A program made the translations under genes and the position numbers. Under the pieces are notes generated by a model. It worked only from the letters and a program-made list of their open reading frames with translations, had not been told where the DNA came from and did no database searches. DNA of 64,000 nucleotides, from the NCBI GenBank assembly GCA_036346225.1, contig JARFIW010000500.1:1674001-1738000 (forward strand), given 5' to 3'. The DNA is from Platerodrilus igneus (taxonomy: Eukaryota; Arthropoda; Insecta; Coleoptera; Lycidae). Shown piece after piece: positions 1 to 11,384 of the stretch. The first letter of the stretch is position 1. Every line of letters begins with the position of its first letter.

Positions 1-828
1 AACCCAGAATCGAATTAAGAATAGAACTAAGAAATTCGTTAAAAATTCAACTAAGTAAACGATTAAGTGTTAAACTGGGCGTTTAACCAAACTGTATTAC
101 GCAATTCAATAAACAACTACCAAACAAAATCAACAAGAAAATCTAACAGAAAACAATCCAAGGGTACTGGTCAACAGCACACAACGGCAGTTCTAAGAAT
201 TGGGGTGCGTGCAGAGACGCGTATTCACAACCACGAGTTGAACAGGGAAAAATGACAGGTCAGAGATAAAATTCACTAATAGAATAAGGCATTAATTTCT
301 TTTTGAACATTTAAGTTTTGCATGTACTAAGATATTTATGTAAAAGATCATCAAAAATTTTTGATTAATACGCAGAAATTTCGTAAAAGGGAAAGAAGGT
401 CATTGAATATTCAACGGACTTCCAGTAGTATACAGAATTATTTTTGCTGGCTTTAAACTGATTTAAGTGAGTCATAATTTGGGGACAAACAGATTTATAT
501 TGTTACTTTGATTCAGGGGTTTTCTTAAATAGCGAATAATATTGTAAAGATTGTGGAGCAACAAATTATACATATTTTGGTTATTATATAAATTTTGGTT
601 AATTTTGTTTACCTCATTCAGGTAAGAAGTGTTACAGAAAAAGGGGGAGCAAAAACTTCTCTGTTATCGTATCGTTGTGCACTCTGTGCGGGGTTGAACT
701 GAGCTAGTCGAGGCATATGAAACAAATTGTGTGAAATCTAGAATTTATCCTACGTTATTTAGAGACAGAGCGGTGGCGAGCAGCAGGCAACTGAACGTTA
801 AATACATCGGATCACGGCGATATCATAG

Positions 829-831
<3 letters not shown>
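1..831. other. No gene recognised
   Basis: AT-rich sequence with no supported gene. A 62-codon open frame at 67-255 has no recognisable motif. A purine-rich run near 637-650 resembles a polypurine tract, but no LTR partner is seen. Confidence 0.6.

Positions 832-881
<50 letters not shown>
832..881. repeat. (TA)n microsatellite
   Basis: About 25 uninterrupted TA units. It abuts a 54-bp unit that recurs elsewhere in the window next to TA arrays. Confidence 0.97.
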
Positions 882-887
<6 letters not shown>

Positions 888-930
888 CGTTAGTATTTAT
901 CAACTTACCTTGTGTAAAAAACTACTTATA

Positions 931-935
<5 letters not shown>
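882..935 (+). repeat. Short dispersed unit, copy 1 of 3
   Basis: This roughly 50-bp unit recurs almost unchanged at 34976-35022 on the plus strand and at about 33488-33535 on the minus strand. Each copy is next to or near TA-rich sequence. At the other two sites it lies inside or at the edge of the tRNA-containing foldback, so here it is probably a fragment of the same element family. Confidence 0.85.

Positions 936-969
<34 letters not shown>
936..969. repeat. (TA)n microsatellite
   Basis: TA array directly after the 54-bp dispersed unit. Confidence 0.95.
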
Positions 970-970
<1 letters not shown>

Positions 971-1061
971 CGTTATGTAGTGTAACGACCTTGCTAATTT
1001 GAATATATTGAATGATATCAGAAGGTTGTCAGCTGGTTATTCAAGCGTACTCTTTATTATA

Positions 1062-1100
1062 TTCTAAGTTTTCGGTTTATTTCAAACCTTTATCAAAGAA
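1062..1100 (-). other. Degenerate hammerhead-like hairpin
   Basis: Read on the minus strand it has stem I TTCT/AGAA, core TTGATAA, one extra base, stem II GGTTT/AAACC, then GAAA. The order matches hairpins at the PLE1 ends and at 4400-4439. The core departs from the hammerhead consensus CUGANGA at C3 and G8, so activity is unlikely. Probably a fragment of a Penelope-like terminal repeat. Confidence 0.5.
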
Positions 1101-1297
1101 ACTATAAAAACGTCATTATGGGCAACAAGCAATATACAAAAGGTACTTACTAAATTGAGGTTGAATGCACATCAATATCATTGAACTATATAAAACTTAA
1201 AGTATACATCGAATTCAAAATTGAATAATAAAACATTTAAAACTGTGAACTATAAACTATTTGCCTTGTGAATATGTAAACTGTAAATAACCTTAAA

Positions 1298-1300
<3 letters not shown>

Positions 1301-1344
<44 letters not shown>
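1301..1344. repeat. (TA)n microsatellite
   Basis: TA array about 35 bp left of the outer end of PLE1. Confidence 0.95.
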
Positions 1345-1345
<1 letters not shown>

Positions 1346-1378
1346 AATCGTTAATGGACTGGTTAGCTTAATTATTTT

Positions 1379-2084
1379 GGTAACAAGATGGTAGTATACT
1401 GGGTATGAAGTCCAAATAATACTAGTTTATGCAAAATTCAAAATTTAATTTCTTCTGCTTAACGTTTCGGCAAAACTTTTTGCCTTTGTCAAAAGCATCT
1501 ACAATTAGAAGAGTTGTAATATAAAACTAACATAATATAATAGATAAGTTCCTTACTGTATAAAACCAATACTTGTCAAATTTGAAAAATAGCGAAATTG
1601 TCAAAATTTAAAATTAACATATGATTACGTTGATCAAAAATTATTAATAAAATTCATTTAGTAGTAAATAGGATGTAGATCTAGTAACAAATTGAGCCTT
1701 AAAAACTAATATGTTGGAAGATTAATATGGTTGAGGTAGATGATTTAGATTTAATGTTTATGTGATTATTATAAAAGAAAGCTCTTAATGAAGCGCATTA
1801 GATTTAAAGTGATTTAAATTGTATAGAGTAGAATAAAATCTGTGTGTGTCTTCTATATCTTGTTTATTATTCAAACATTGATCTTCTTTGTTTATATAGT
1901 ACGATTCTAGAAAGAGTCTGGTTTTGTAATTGGATTCTTTGTCTAATATTTTAATTTCATCATATGCCGTAGTATGTTTGGTTGTATAAACATGTTTAGC
2001 TAATGCACATTTGTTAGAATTGATCCTGCAGTCACTTCTATGTTGTGTCAGACGATTCCTCAACCATTGGGAAGTTTGACCAAT
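1379..2084 (-). repeat. PLE1 left inverted terminal copy
   Basis: Reverse complement of 3594-4297, including the last roughly 90 codons of the GIY-YIG frame (antisense at 1785-2063) and the downstream noncoding tail. Few substitutions separate the copies, so they are similar in age. A degenerate hammerhead-like hairpin lies at 1457-1496 on the minus strand. Confidence 0.93.
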
Positions 2085-3152
2085 TCTATAAAGTTAAAAA
2101 GTTTTTATCCAATAACCCCGGAATTAATTGTAACAAGAGCAGATAAAGGTGCAGTAACCGTCGTCATGGACAAACAACAATATGTTGATAAATCCCTAGA
2201 ATTATTAACCGATACTACAACTTATAAACTTTAAAAAAAAAGATCCTACTTTCACCATTCAAAAACGTGTCAATGATCATATAAAATTACTTCATAAAAA
2301 AGGCATTTTAAATGATACTGAAAATTATAATTCAACCCCAGGTAAATATTATGGGTTACCAAAAATTCACAAACCTCTCCTTACACTCAGACCTATCATT
2401 TCAACTTTGAACACTCCAACGTACTTATTAGCAACTTTCATTTCTAAAATACTTCAACTAGCTTTTCCACCTGGAGACTACAATATCAAAGACAGTTTTA
2501 CCTTCGTCGATAAGTTCAAAAACTTTAGACTTCCTGAAAGTCATATTCTTGTCTCTTTAGACGTTACATCGTTGTTTACAAACATTCCTCTTACGCTAAT
2601 CCTTAATATCATTAAAGAAAAATGGTCCGTCATTGAACCTCACTGTAAGATTCCTGTTGACTATTTTCTTGCTACTGTTAATTTGATTTTAATAATACTT
2701 ATTTTGTTTTTCAAGATTGTTTTTATCTCCAACTTTTCGGCACACCTATGGGCTCTCCAATATCACCCATTATTGCCCAAATCGTTATGGATTCTCTCCT
2801 AGATTTTGTGCTTCCACGGTTACCTTACGAAATGACTTTCCTCGTCAAGTACGTTGATGACATCATCTGTTCTGCCCCACCCCATCATATCAATGAAACA
2901 ATAACCACGTTCAATAGCTTTGATAAACAATTAAAATTCACTAGTGAGACAGAAATAGATGGAAAATTACCTTTTCTTGATATCTTAGTTATCAGAGGAA
3001 CAAACAACGTTTTAATATTTGACTATTATACTAAACCTACCAATTCAGGTAGATATTTGAATTTTCTTTCCAACCATTCATTAAAACATAAATTCAACAC
3101 CGTCAATGCCATGAAATATCGTATCGAAAAGATTTCTGATCCCCAATTTTAA
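2085..3152 (+). pseudogene. PLE1 reverse transcriptase (broken)
   Basis: Encodes the reverse transcriptase part of a Penelope-like protein. The N-terminal motif ADKG...TVVMD is at about 2137-2175. The middle has Y-GLPKIHKP and SLDVTSLFTNIP. The catalytic YVDD follows MGSPISPI in the frame starting at 2748. These motifs are diagnostic of Penelope-like rather than LINE reverse transcriptases. There are at least two frame breaks: one at an A-run near 2234, and one just before 2748 where the upstream frame runs into a hydrophobic off-frame tail. The 5' end of the frame is cut by the junction with the inverted copy at 2084, so N-terminal residues are missing. Confidence 0.9.
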
Positions 3153-3238
3153 ATAAAAATAAAAGAATTCTTTTCAATACCTTATTAAACAATGGTTACC
3201 CCAAACAATTTTTACGTAAACTCATCTACACCAACACT

Positions 3239-3892
3239 TTGAATATAAACAATAGCTTCCATAATAATATTAACAATAATTTATCTCAAAATATTAATAA
3301 CAATAACCAAGACAATGTCAATTTCAACAATTCCAATAACAATAATAACAACAACAATAACTTACCACCCAACAACATTAACAATTTAAATACCACCATA
3401 TACAAAAAACTACCATTTATTCGAGGTTTAGCTCCGTTAATAGTAAGAGTTCTTAAACAACCTAATATTGCCATTGCATTCGAGTACAACAATACAATTA
3501 ACAACCTATTTACTAGAATAAAGAACCCTACCCCTAAATTATTAAACAGTAACTTAATTTACAAGATCGTCTGTAGCTGTCAGGCATCCTACATTGGTCA
3601 AACTTCCCAATGGTTGAGGAATCGTCTGACACAACATAGAAGTGACTGCAGGATCAATTCTAACAAATGTGCATTAGCTAAACATGTTTATACAACCAAA
3701 CATACTCCGGCATATGATGAAATTAAAATATTAGACAAAGAATCCAATTACAAAACCAGACTCTTTCTAGAATCGTACTATATAAACAAAGAAGATCAAT
3801 GTTTGAATAATAAACAAGATATAGAAGACACACACAGATTTTATTTTACTCTATACAATTTAAATCACTTTAAATCTAATGCGCTTCATTAA
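3239..3892 (+). pseudogene. PLE1 Asn-rich linker and GIY-YIG endonuclease
   Basis: A 217-codon open frame. The first 55 or so residues are extremely Asn-rich, apparently expanded AAY codons. A conserved linker beginning LPFIRGLAP follows, then a GIY-YIG nuclease domain: YKIVCSC, then SYIGQT, then the Arg of LRNRLTQH, with a downstream Glu in FLESYY. In Penelope-like elements this domain nicks the target for target-primed reverse transcription. The frame is intact itself but separated from the RT frame by a stop at about 3150 and a frame change. I call it a fragment of one polyprotein rather than a separate gene. Confidence 0.88.
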
Positions 3893-4295
3893 GAGCTTTC
3901 TTTTATAATAATCACATAAACATTAAATCTAAATCATCTACCTCAACCATATTAATCTTCCAACATATTAGTTTTAAGGCTCAATTTGTTACTAGATCTA
4001 CATCCTATTTACTACTAAATGAATTTTATTAATAATTTTTGATCAACGTAATCATATGTTAATTTTAAATTTTGACAATTTTGCTATTTTTCAAATTTGA
4101 CAAATATTGGTTTTATACAGTAAGGAACTTATCTATTATATTATGTTAGTTTTATATTACAACTCTTCTAATTGTAGATGCTTTTGACAAAGGCAAAAAG
4201 TTTTGCCGAAACGTTAAGCAGAAGAAATTAAATTTTGAATTTTGCATAAACTAGTATTATTTGGACTTCATACCCAGTATACTACCATCTTGTTA

Positions 4296-4297
<2 letters not shown>
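3594..4297 (+). repeat. PLE1 right terminal copy
   Basis: Carries the GIY-YIG C-terminus and roughly 400 bp of 3' noncoding sequence. It includes a hairpin at 4180-4219: stem I GCTT/AAGC, core TTGACAA, stem II of 7 bp, GAAA, palindromic ACGT. It ends directly at a (TA)n array. Confidence 0.93.

Positions 4298-4338
<41 letters not shown>
4298..4338. repeat. (TA)n microsatellite at PLE1 3' end
   Basis: About 20 TA units starting at the last base of PLE1. It may be the target site or a 3' tail of the element. Confidence 0.96.
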
Positions 4339-4344
<6 letters not shown>

Positions 4345-4399
4345 ATATAATTCGTTTTGGGTTTTAGATTAGCAGAATTAAAGATTTCTCTTTTTATAA

Positions 4400-4439
4400 A
4401 CTCAAGCTTTCGGAAATTTATTTTTCCATTATCAAGAGT
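4400..4439 (-). other. Degenerate hammerhead-like hairpin
   Basis: On the minus strand: stem I ACTC/GAGT, core TTGATAA, one extra base, stem II GGAAA/TTTCC, GAAA, then palindromic AGCT. It has the layout of the PLE1 hairpin with different stem sequences. Likely the end of another Penelope-like fragment on the minus strand. Confidence 0.5.
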
Positions 4440-6324
4440 ACCATACAAATGAATTAGTTATGAGAACAAGATTAAATTAATAGCTAAAAATTATATATAA
4501 CTGATATTTACAATTGGACGATTAATAATAATATGTACAGTGTATAAGGGTATGGTATAATTAAATTTAAAAATAAAAATAGTAATAATTACATTATCAA
4601 AAAGAGTAAAAGATATTTTTGATTATAATGTATACTCTCTTCATATTTAATTTTTGTAAACATTGTTTATATGAGAATTTTTTTGTTTGGGAAAGGTATC
4701 TTTATATGTATAAATTAAAAGCATTAATTGTAATGACTGTCTGTAGATACATTACATTTTAAAATATTTTTATCAATTCGTGTAGTTATAACTTTTTTGT
4801 GTGAGTATGCTTGTAAGCAAATTCATATTATAACTTAATTATTTGTTTCTTAATTTTCTTTTTCCAAATACTTTTTTTAAATATATGTATATATATATAT
4901 ATATATTGTTATATATACTGTGATCCTACCTTATTAGTGATAGGCGTAATATATCTATCTGTCACTCCTTGTCTTATTTTAGAGCCTTGTTGAGTATGCC
5001 ACACAATTTATCTTTAAATATTTTACACGGCTGCTGCACTTAAATATTCTACAGGGCCGTCAAACACGTAGCGGAATCTACCTAGGGTGGGTCCGTCCTA
5101 GGCAAACACCTCTCAACTAGACACCCAAACAAATATCCAAGGAGTTTTCAAAATAATTTTAAAAGCCAAAAGTATTCCCAAACACTAGTTCCACTTTTAT
5201 AAATTTGATTAAAGCACTGCGTAGATATTAAATACTAATACCTGGAATCCAGATACAAGCGCCGCCTTCCAGCCGTCCTGAAGCCAAGTGACCAACTGCA
5301 GGCACCTCCTGTAAATAATAAGTAACTCGAGCAACTGGTAATCTCCAGACTATAAAACTACTAATATTTCTACAAATTTTATGTTATACAAATACTCAGA
5401 TAACTCCAATTCCACTATGCTTTCGTCTTCAAACAATAACGGTACAGACCAGCACTCCTCTTTTAATTAACTTTTATTCGCCGTAAAACTGCTACTATTT
5501 GCTATCTCCAGGTACAACTTGACTTTCAAAACTTTCTCGTAACTTTTTAAATGTAATAAAACTCATAACAGTACAAAAACACGTCTATTTTTCAGTAATA
5601 TAAATTTGAAGTCCCTTATAAAATAAAAACCGTCTTCTTTTGTTTCCGTTGCCATAGCAACTATCTCTACGCACACTATGTAATTTATAATTATTAATAA
5701 TTGATTAATAATACAGTTGTTTTCTCTAGATATATTCATTTTCTAGATGGTTTATAATCCAGTGATTTATGTACATTGAACTTTTTACAATATTGAAAAT
5801 AGCTAACAAACTTTGATGGTTCAGCTTTTAAATTGTACGCAACAGACATTTATGTCTTATTCGGTAAACGTCCTGTCATTACATAACCAATCTTTAATTG
5901 TTAAAACATATTCAACTGAAATTGATTTACAAATTTTACGGGAGTATCACTTAACTCCTTAAAATTTTAAAAGCGTGCAGTATACCAAGCAATTTTGATA
6001 TTTGTTTTTACATTCAAATGGTTCTGAAAACGCTAACTCCAAATTAAATTTCATATACGTGCAACCATAACAATTAAAATACGTATACAATGCAAACTTA
6101 TAACTAGCTTAGCCTGGTCTATGGCCGGTATATGTTGTTGAATGCAATGCAGTTTCAAAAGCTTTATAAATTTATAAACGTGGAATAGTTGTTGTTAATT
6201 TATAAACCAAAAATACCTGAAAGAAAATACTCAAACAAAACCAAATATACCCCCATTCTAGCAAAGTCGTTTCGAAGCCCTATTTAAACATTTTATAAGC
6301 CCACCCCCTTCTTGACAGTATATA
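4440..6324. other. No gene recognised
   Basis: AT-rich intergenic or old repeat sequence. A short (TA)n tract lies at about 4891-4906. A slightly GC-richer stretch at 5030-5330 shows no coding or structural signal I can name. Confidence 0.55.
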
Positions 6325-6400
6325 ATATATATATACTTTTTTGGATTAAAAGTATATATATATATATATATATATATACTTTTAATCCAAAAAAGTATAC
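6325..6400. repeat. Palindrome around a (TA)n core
   Basis: About 25 bp reading TATACTTTTTTGGATTAAAA is followed by a TA tract and its reverse complement, giving a perfect snap-back hairpin. Possibly a miniature inverted-repeat element or a (TA)n expansion inside a palindrome. Confidence 0.85.
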
Positions 6401-7019
6401 TAACTATAATGATCTTGCTTACACACAGAATTCTACTTAAGTCAAAAATCAACCTGTTTACTACACCTATAGAAAATATATGATTCTACAATTTAGCTAT
6501 TTTTATGCAACCCACCATACAGATATATTCTTTTTAGAAATACATCACATACTACTACTTAACTAAAAATAGGAACAAATAATGTCATAATTAATTGATC
6601 AATGTTATCCTTAATATTACATTTTTGTCAAATAAGTGAACTGGCATTACATTCAAAAAATTTAAAAATTATTTACACCAAAATAATGCTTATAAATTGA
6701 TTTTATTTTAATTTTTAGTCGGTTGACACTATATTTTATTAAATACTGTTACATACTTCTGACACACTTATTATGGTTAAATACATTAAATTTATCAAAT
6801 AATAAGTAAGTCAAACACGTATTACTGGTTATATGAAAGGCCTATTTTTATACATTTTCATGTAGATCGATGATTAAGGTGTAAATTATCACCGAAAAAT
6901 ACGGTTTAATACAAATGATACACATCTAATTTTATATGTTTAATTTTATGAGAGACTTTATCCCAAGATCCGAAACAAAAACTTTTCTATTTAACTTACG
7001 CTCAAGAATTATCAAGAAG

Positions 7020-7023
<4 letters not shown>
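6401..7023. other. No gene recognised
   Basis: AT-rich sequence with no gene, repeat or RNA signal I can support. Confidence 0.55.

Positions 7024-7062
<39 letters not shown>
7024..7062. repeat. (TA)n microsatellite
   Basis: TA array on the left side of the tRNA-containing palindrome. Confidence 0.95.
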
Positions 7063-7067
<5 letters not shown>

Positions 7068-7116
7068 CAGAAGAATAATCCACATTTGGAATGCAAATGA
7101 ATGCTTGATATATATT

Positions 7117-7411
7117 AATAGTTATTAAGATGAAATGAACCCAACTTTGTATTTAAAGTTGAATTAGTTTCAAATCGAACTAGTAATTGAAAACCACTAA
7201 AGAACGGCTACAGCAGGATTTGAACCTGCAACCTCTGATTCTCCGGATCAGTGCTCAACTTGGTTAGAGCACTGATCCGGAGAATCAGAGCTTGCAGGTT
7301 CAAATCCTGCTGTAGCCGTTCTTTAGTGGTTTTCAATTACTAGTTCGATTTGCAATGGTAATTCAACTTTAAATACAAAGTTGGGTTTTCATTTCATCTT
7401 AATAACTATTA
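7117..7411. mobile_element. Palindromic element with tRNA 3' halves in both arms
   Basis: A near-perfect palindrome of about 295 bp with its centre at roughly 7249-7258. Each arm contains the 3' half of a tRNA-like sequence: an anticodon-like arm, then a T arm with a perfect B box GGTTCAAATCC, ending in TAGCC. The arms then run through a body ending near a (TA)n tract. The body segment CTAGT-AATTGAAA is shared with the foldback at 33486-35402, so the two are one family. The loop lacks U33 and the 5' half is missing, so this is not a working tRNA gene. A head-to-head pair of tRNA-derived SINEs is the simplest reading. Confidence 0.75.
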
Positions 7412-7433
7412 TATATATATATATATATATATA
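7408..7433. repeat. (TA)n microsatellite
   Basis: TA array abutting the right arm of the palindrome. Confidence 0.95.
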
Positions 7434-9889
7434 GTAACTTTTTTTTTTGTTAAAAGGGTGTAACAATTTTTTCTGACGACTGCAAATCTTTTAAAATCAT
7501 TCTTTAAATACGCTGTAATGTATATTTAAATAAACAGTTAAATTTTGCTATATAAATAAATATTTAGCTCGGAGCTGTGTAGCCCAATCACAAGACAGAA
7601 ATTATTTAATAATTCTGGCTTAGTTACTACTAGCAAACGTTGGTCGTTTGAATAGAATCGTCCATATCAGGCTGCTTTCAAGTTGCTTGTGCGCATATAG
7701 CAGACGTCAGTCTGGCACGACCGCTTCAAGGAGAAACGTCATGGAGTTGAACTGGTTCTTGCCAGCAACCTGCGTCTAGATAGGCGTTGCCGCGTGACCA
7801 AGTGCAAGATGCATTTAAAGTAAAGTGTATTTTAATAATGGTAAGCACATAAAGTTACTGTTACATAAAACTAAACAATTTTGTCATAGCGCTCTTAAGT
7901 TCTATTAATTATTTTAGTTAGAATCCGCTCGAAAGTTCTACGATTTTTTTTAAGAATGCTTTCAAACGTTCAATGATATTTTTAGTAAAATAGCGTTTAA
8001 ACGCTCTATGGATTTTTGATTTACGAATTATTTTAATTTGTTAATTTTGATTTCACTAAAGTTATAAAATTCGGTCTTTGTGATTATCAAGCTTATTATC
8101 CGTAATGTAATTATGATAATGTTTATTCTGGACATTCAGCAAAGATAAGATTCCGAGCTACATGTTCAAATACCGTGTGTATTTCTCTGAATCACCGTTA
8201 GAATTGTGTTGAAGATGATATATTTTGGAAAGCCTGTTAAATTATTTGGTTTTGTTTCAACTTGCGAAGATAACAAGGTCTTCAAGTTCATTTAAATGGT
8301 TCCAATAAAATTCCGTTTTACTACGTAATAAAGCGTGGACAGTAGGTTGACGTCATTTGTTTGTCAAAGGATCATATGCCAACACATTTGGTTTCTACAA
8401 TGTAATTATCTTATACAGCATAGAACAACGCTTTTCAAGGTAAGCTTTTTTATTACTTTGGCATGACGACAGCTGTTCCCCTATGTTAACCATGAGGCTG
8501 ATTTTCGTAAACAACATTGTAACAACCTACGATTCCTGTTTTGTTCAGTAAATATGAAAAACTTTTGGTGCTTAGAATTTATCACATTTTGAACTAGAGG
8601 TTATGTACGATAATATTACAAAGGAATGTGAATACCTTAATTTAATCTCAACAAAATATTTCATTTAAATTCAATCCTATATTTAGTAGTTATGAAAAAT
8701 AATATTATTAGATTTTGAAAATTTTAATACACACTTGTAAACGAAATAACAGATCTGATATTTTGTGTAATTGATTTGAAAAGCCTTATAAAAATGTTTG
8801 ATATATTTTTGATATTCTTTAATTCTTAGCAGAGACAGTAACAATTTTCTCATTCTAAATTTGTATTAAAGAAATTAAAACTACCGTTGAGATGTATATT
8901 TTGTACATAAAAATTTTATTACTTTAAAGGAAATTCTTAATTAAAGAACAATCATTTAAATTATTTGAGTAATTGTTTTATTTTGAACAAGGAGTTCAAG
9001 AATAGGGTAATTAGTTCAAGAAGTAAAAAAGGCATTACTACCCTTTACAATTTTAATGTTTTTAGCTCTCACTTGACTAAAGATCACTAATAGTATTTTC
9101 AAGAATTTAATGCCTAAAAATGTGTTTATAATAGAGTTCAAATAATCTATATTAATAGCTATTCTTTTCTTTACAGTGTAAGGTAGCAAGAGCACCTCTC
9201 TTGTGTCCTTCTTAGCTATACTAAATTATATTTTTTTACAGATCCTGCTCAGGCAGTAAACACGATAATTTTCTCTAAGGACTTCCAAGTCCCCTTTAGG
9301 ACAAACCCTTGTATAGAAAATTTAAGGACTTGGTGGCGCCCCCTTGCACCCCTATTTTAGTATTATTAGAGTTGGCAAGTAAATAATGTTTTGTCATAAG
9401 AACCACGACCACTCCTCATAAGCTCTACCCGAGGAATAGACCCCTAGCATAGTCGGAAGATAGTCGAGTCTCCATCTTTTTTAGAAGATCCCTTCATCCT
9501 AAAAGATCTCAAGTTCAGCCAAAAGTAACATTGTGTAACATCGTCTTACATTTTGTAAAACATGTTAAACAGGTTACAGGAATTAGTTTTAAGGGAATAA
9601 CTGCTAGTTGAAACAAATTAGAAATCTACAGAAGTGGGCAAAAAGAAAAAAATTGAAAAAATCCGTCCATACCAGTTATTTACAGTATTAGATCAATCCT
9701 CAATTTTTAATAAGTCCTTGGTCTCATACGGAAAACAACAGGCTCGTTGTTATTTTTTCATTTGATTAAACTGCAAGACTAAGTTAAACATTTCGTACTC
9801 ACAACCTTGCAGAAAGCGATCCAGCTGTTATGAAACCTGGTTTGTAAAGTTACAAATAACGATTTAATCATTCAAAAGCTCGTGTACAT
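7434..9889. other. No gene recognised
   Basis: Mixed composition; 7600-7830 is less AT-rich. No open frame above 60 codons, no RNA gene and no terminal repeats were recognised. Confidence 0.5.
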
Positions 9890-10420
9890 ACCTTATTGTT
9901 CAAGATATACCTCTGATTGCCAACTTGTTTCATACACATGGAGCGTTGGCCTTGAAAGTTTTGTTCTGATAAGACTTCCCCCGCTTAAACTTAGTCTTTG
10001 ATATATCCCCACACAAAAAAATCGAGGGATGTTAAGTAGGACGGCCATAATACCGTAGAATGTGTACCGATCCATTTATTCGGAAAGCGGTTATTTAGAT
10101 ACTCAAGCACAGTTCTAGAATATTATGTGTTGGAGCACCATCCTGTTGAAACCAATAATTCTGAATGTCCGCGAGTGGTAAATTATCTAACGCGTCTTCA
10201 AAGTCGGTTGCTAGCGGTTAATGTATTATTGTAAAAAAAAAGGTTTAATAATCTCTTTACCTAAAATTCCAATCCACACAGTGCACCCAAATCGTTGTTG
10301 CTGTCTAGCAGTTTTGTATAAATGTAAATTTTCTATCATCAACTCTTTTTCCCTAAAAGCTCATTCTATCAACAATTCAACCATATATCACAGTTTATGG
10401 TTAAAATAAGCTTTAAGATA
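9890..10420 (-). pseudogene. Tc1/mariner-type transposase relic
   Basis: Broken DDE transposase on the minus strand. In three frames I can read a segment near 10230-10330 (TVWIGILGKEII), the active-site region YWFQQDGAPTH near 10110-10150, and downstream remnants of the P-S/T-D-L and FFLWGYIK region at 9900-10080. These motifs belong to the IS630/Tc1/mariner family common in arthropods. Multiple frameshifts and stops show long decay. It lies just left of the diverged repeat into which the BEL element inserted. Confidence 0.6.
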
Positions 10421-10479
10421 ATTACACCCACAATCATGTGAGGTTAAATATAGATTCTGCGAGTGAGTTGTCACGTATT

Positions 10480-10974
10480 TCAAAGATATCTACCTAGCTC
10501 CGTAGGACACAAGTTCGGATGAATTCTAAATTTCTAGTTAAAAAATTCGCGTCATGGCCAATATAGTACCTTTATGCTTTCTGGGTCTACTGAAAAGTTG
10601 TAAAAATGATGACGGGGAGTCTGCCGTAATGCTTGATAAAAGTTTACTATAGAAAAGAAGTAAATACCTGTTCAAACTGTGTTTTCATTAGGACAGTTAT
10701 CCTCCTACGCCCCCCACGACTTAACTTAAGCCTATGCCAAAAAATACTAGAGACACTCTTATAAATATAAAAGAGTTGCTAAGATTCTGGGACAGCAAAA
10801 CAAAAGCCTGCTACAGCGTTTACTTCTAGAGATCAACAAGTTATTCCTACGTTAAAAATCACAAAAACTCCAAACACTTTTAAAAAGTAACATATAAACA
10901 ACAATGTTGTTGATAATATTTCCAGGAATAGTCCCCCAAACTTTTGGGTAGAATAGTCCAACACAAAAGTTACA
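10480..10974. repeat. Diverged repeat, copy A left part
   Basis: Similar in order and sequence to 22780-23170, for instance around 10785-10830 compared with 22905-22950. Its right-hand continuation lies beyond the BEL element at 22523-22760. The BEL TSD CCAAC splits this repeat. I do not recognise the family. Confidence 0.6.
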
Positions 10975-10979
10975 CCAAC

Positions 10980-11384
10980 TGGGTTGTTGGGAATGATAAA
11001 GGAGTGATATAAATATGCTAATTATAGGGAAGAACCAATTGCTTTTTGTAGCAATACCGATTGGCGGTGGAGCGGTTATGTAATAACTAAAAACAACTAC
11101 ACCAAACTACTTAATAAAGGGTATAAATACCTTTTATCCTGTGCCGCTGTGGGCAATAAACGTTCACACACAAAAGCTTTCGACGGACAACCAATAACAC
11201 GCACGATTGGGTGTTGGTGTCGCTTTTAAAAGCTCTCATACAACCGTCTTCTGCAAGGGTTCGAATGCGACTGTTCTCACGCACTTCCACTGTCGGTATA
11301 TAATGTTTCACTGAAAACTGTAGGATACCCGCACAAAGTATTTATTGTCACCAATTCCAATAAATGTTCGATGATGACGTAAAA
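10980..11384 (-). repeat. BEL 3' LTR
   Basis: 405 bp, with about six differences from the other LTR (roughly 98.5 percent identity by eye). One difference is in the terminal dinucleotide at its inner end, where AAAA replaces AACA. Confidence 0.95.

Larger units (their letters stand above)
1379..4297 (+). mobile_element. Penelope-like element with inverted terminal repeats (PLE1)
   Basis: A retroelement of about 2.9 kb. Its coding part encodes a Penelope-type reverse transcriptase and a GIY-YIG endonuclease on the plus strand. The left 706 bp (1379-2084) are the reverse complement of the right 704 bp (3594-4297), with only a few differences. Penelope-like elements are known for such pseudo-LTR arrangements in direct or inverted order. 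The left repeat carries an antisense copy of the GIY-YIG C-terminal coding region. The right end abuts a (TA)n array exactly. The coding part has frame breaks, so this copy is dead. Confidence 0.9.

Noticed and set aside
67..255. 62-codon open frame
   Set aside because: No motif, basic low-complexity composition, no splice or promoter context.
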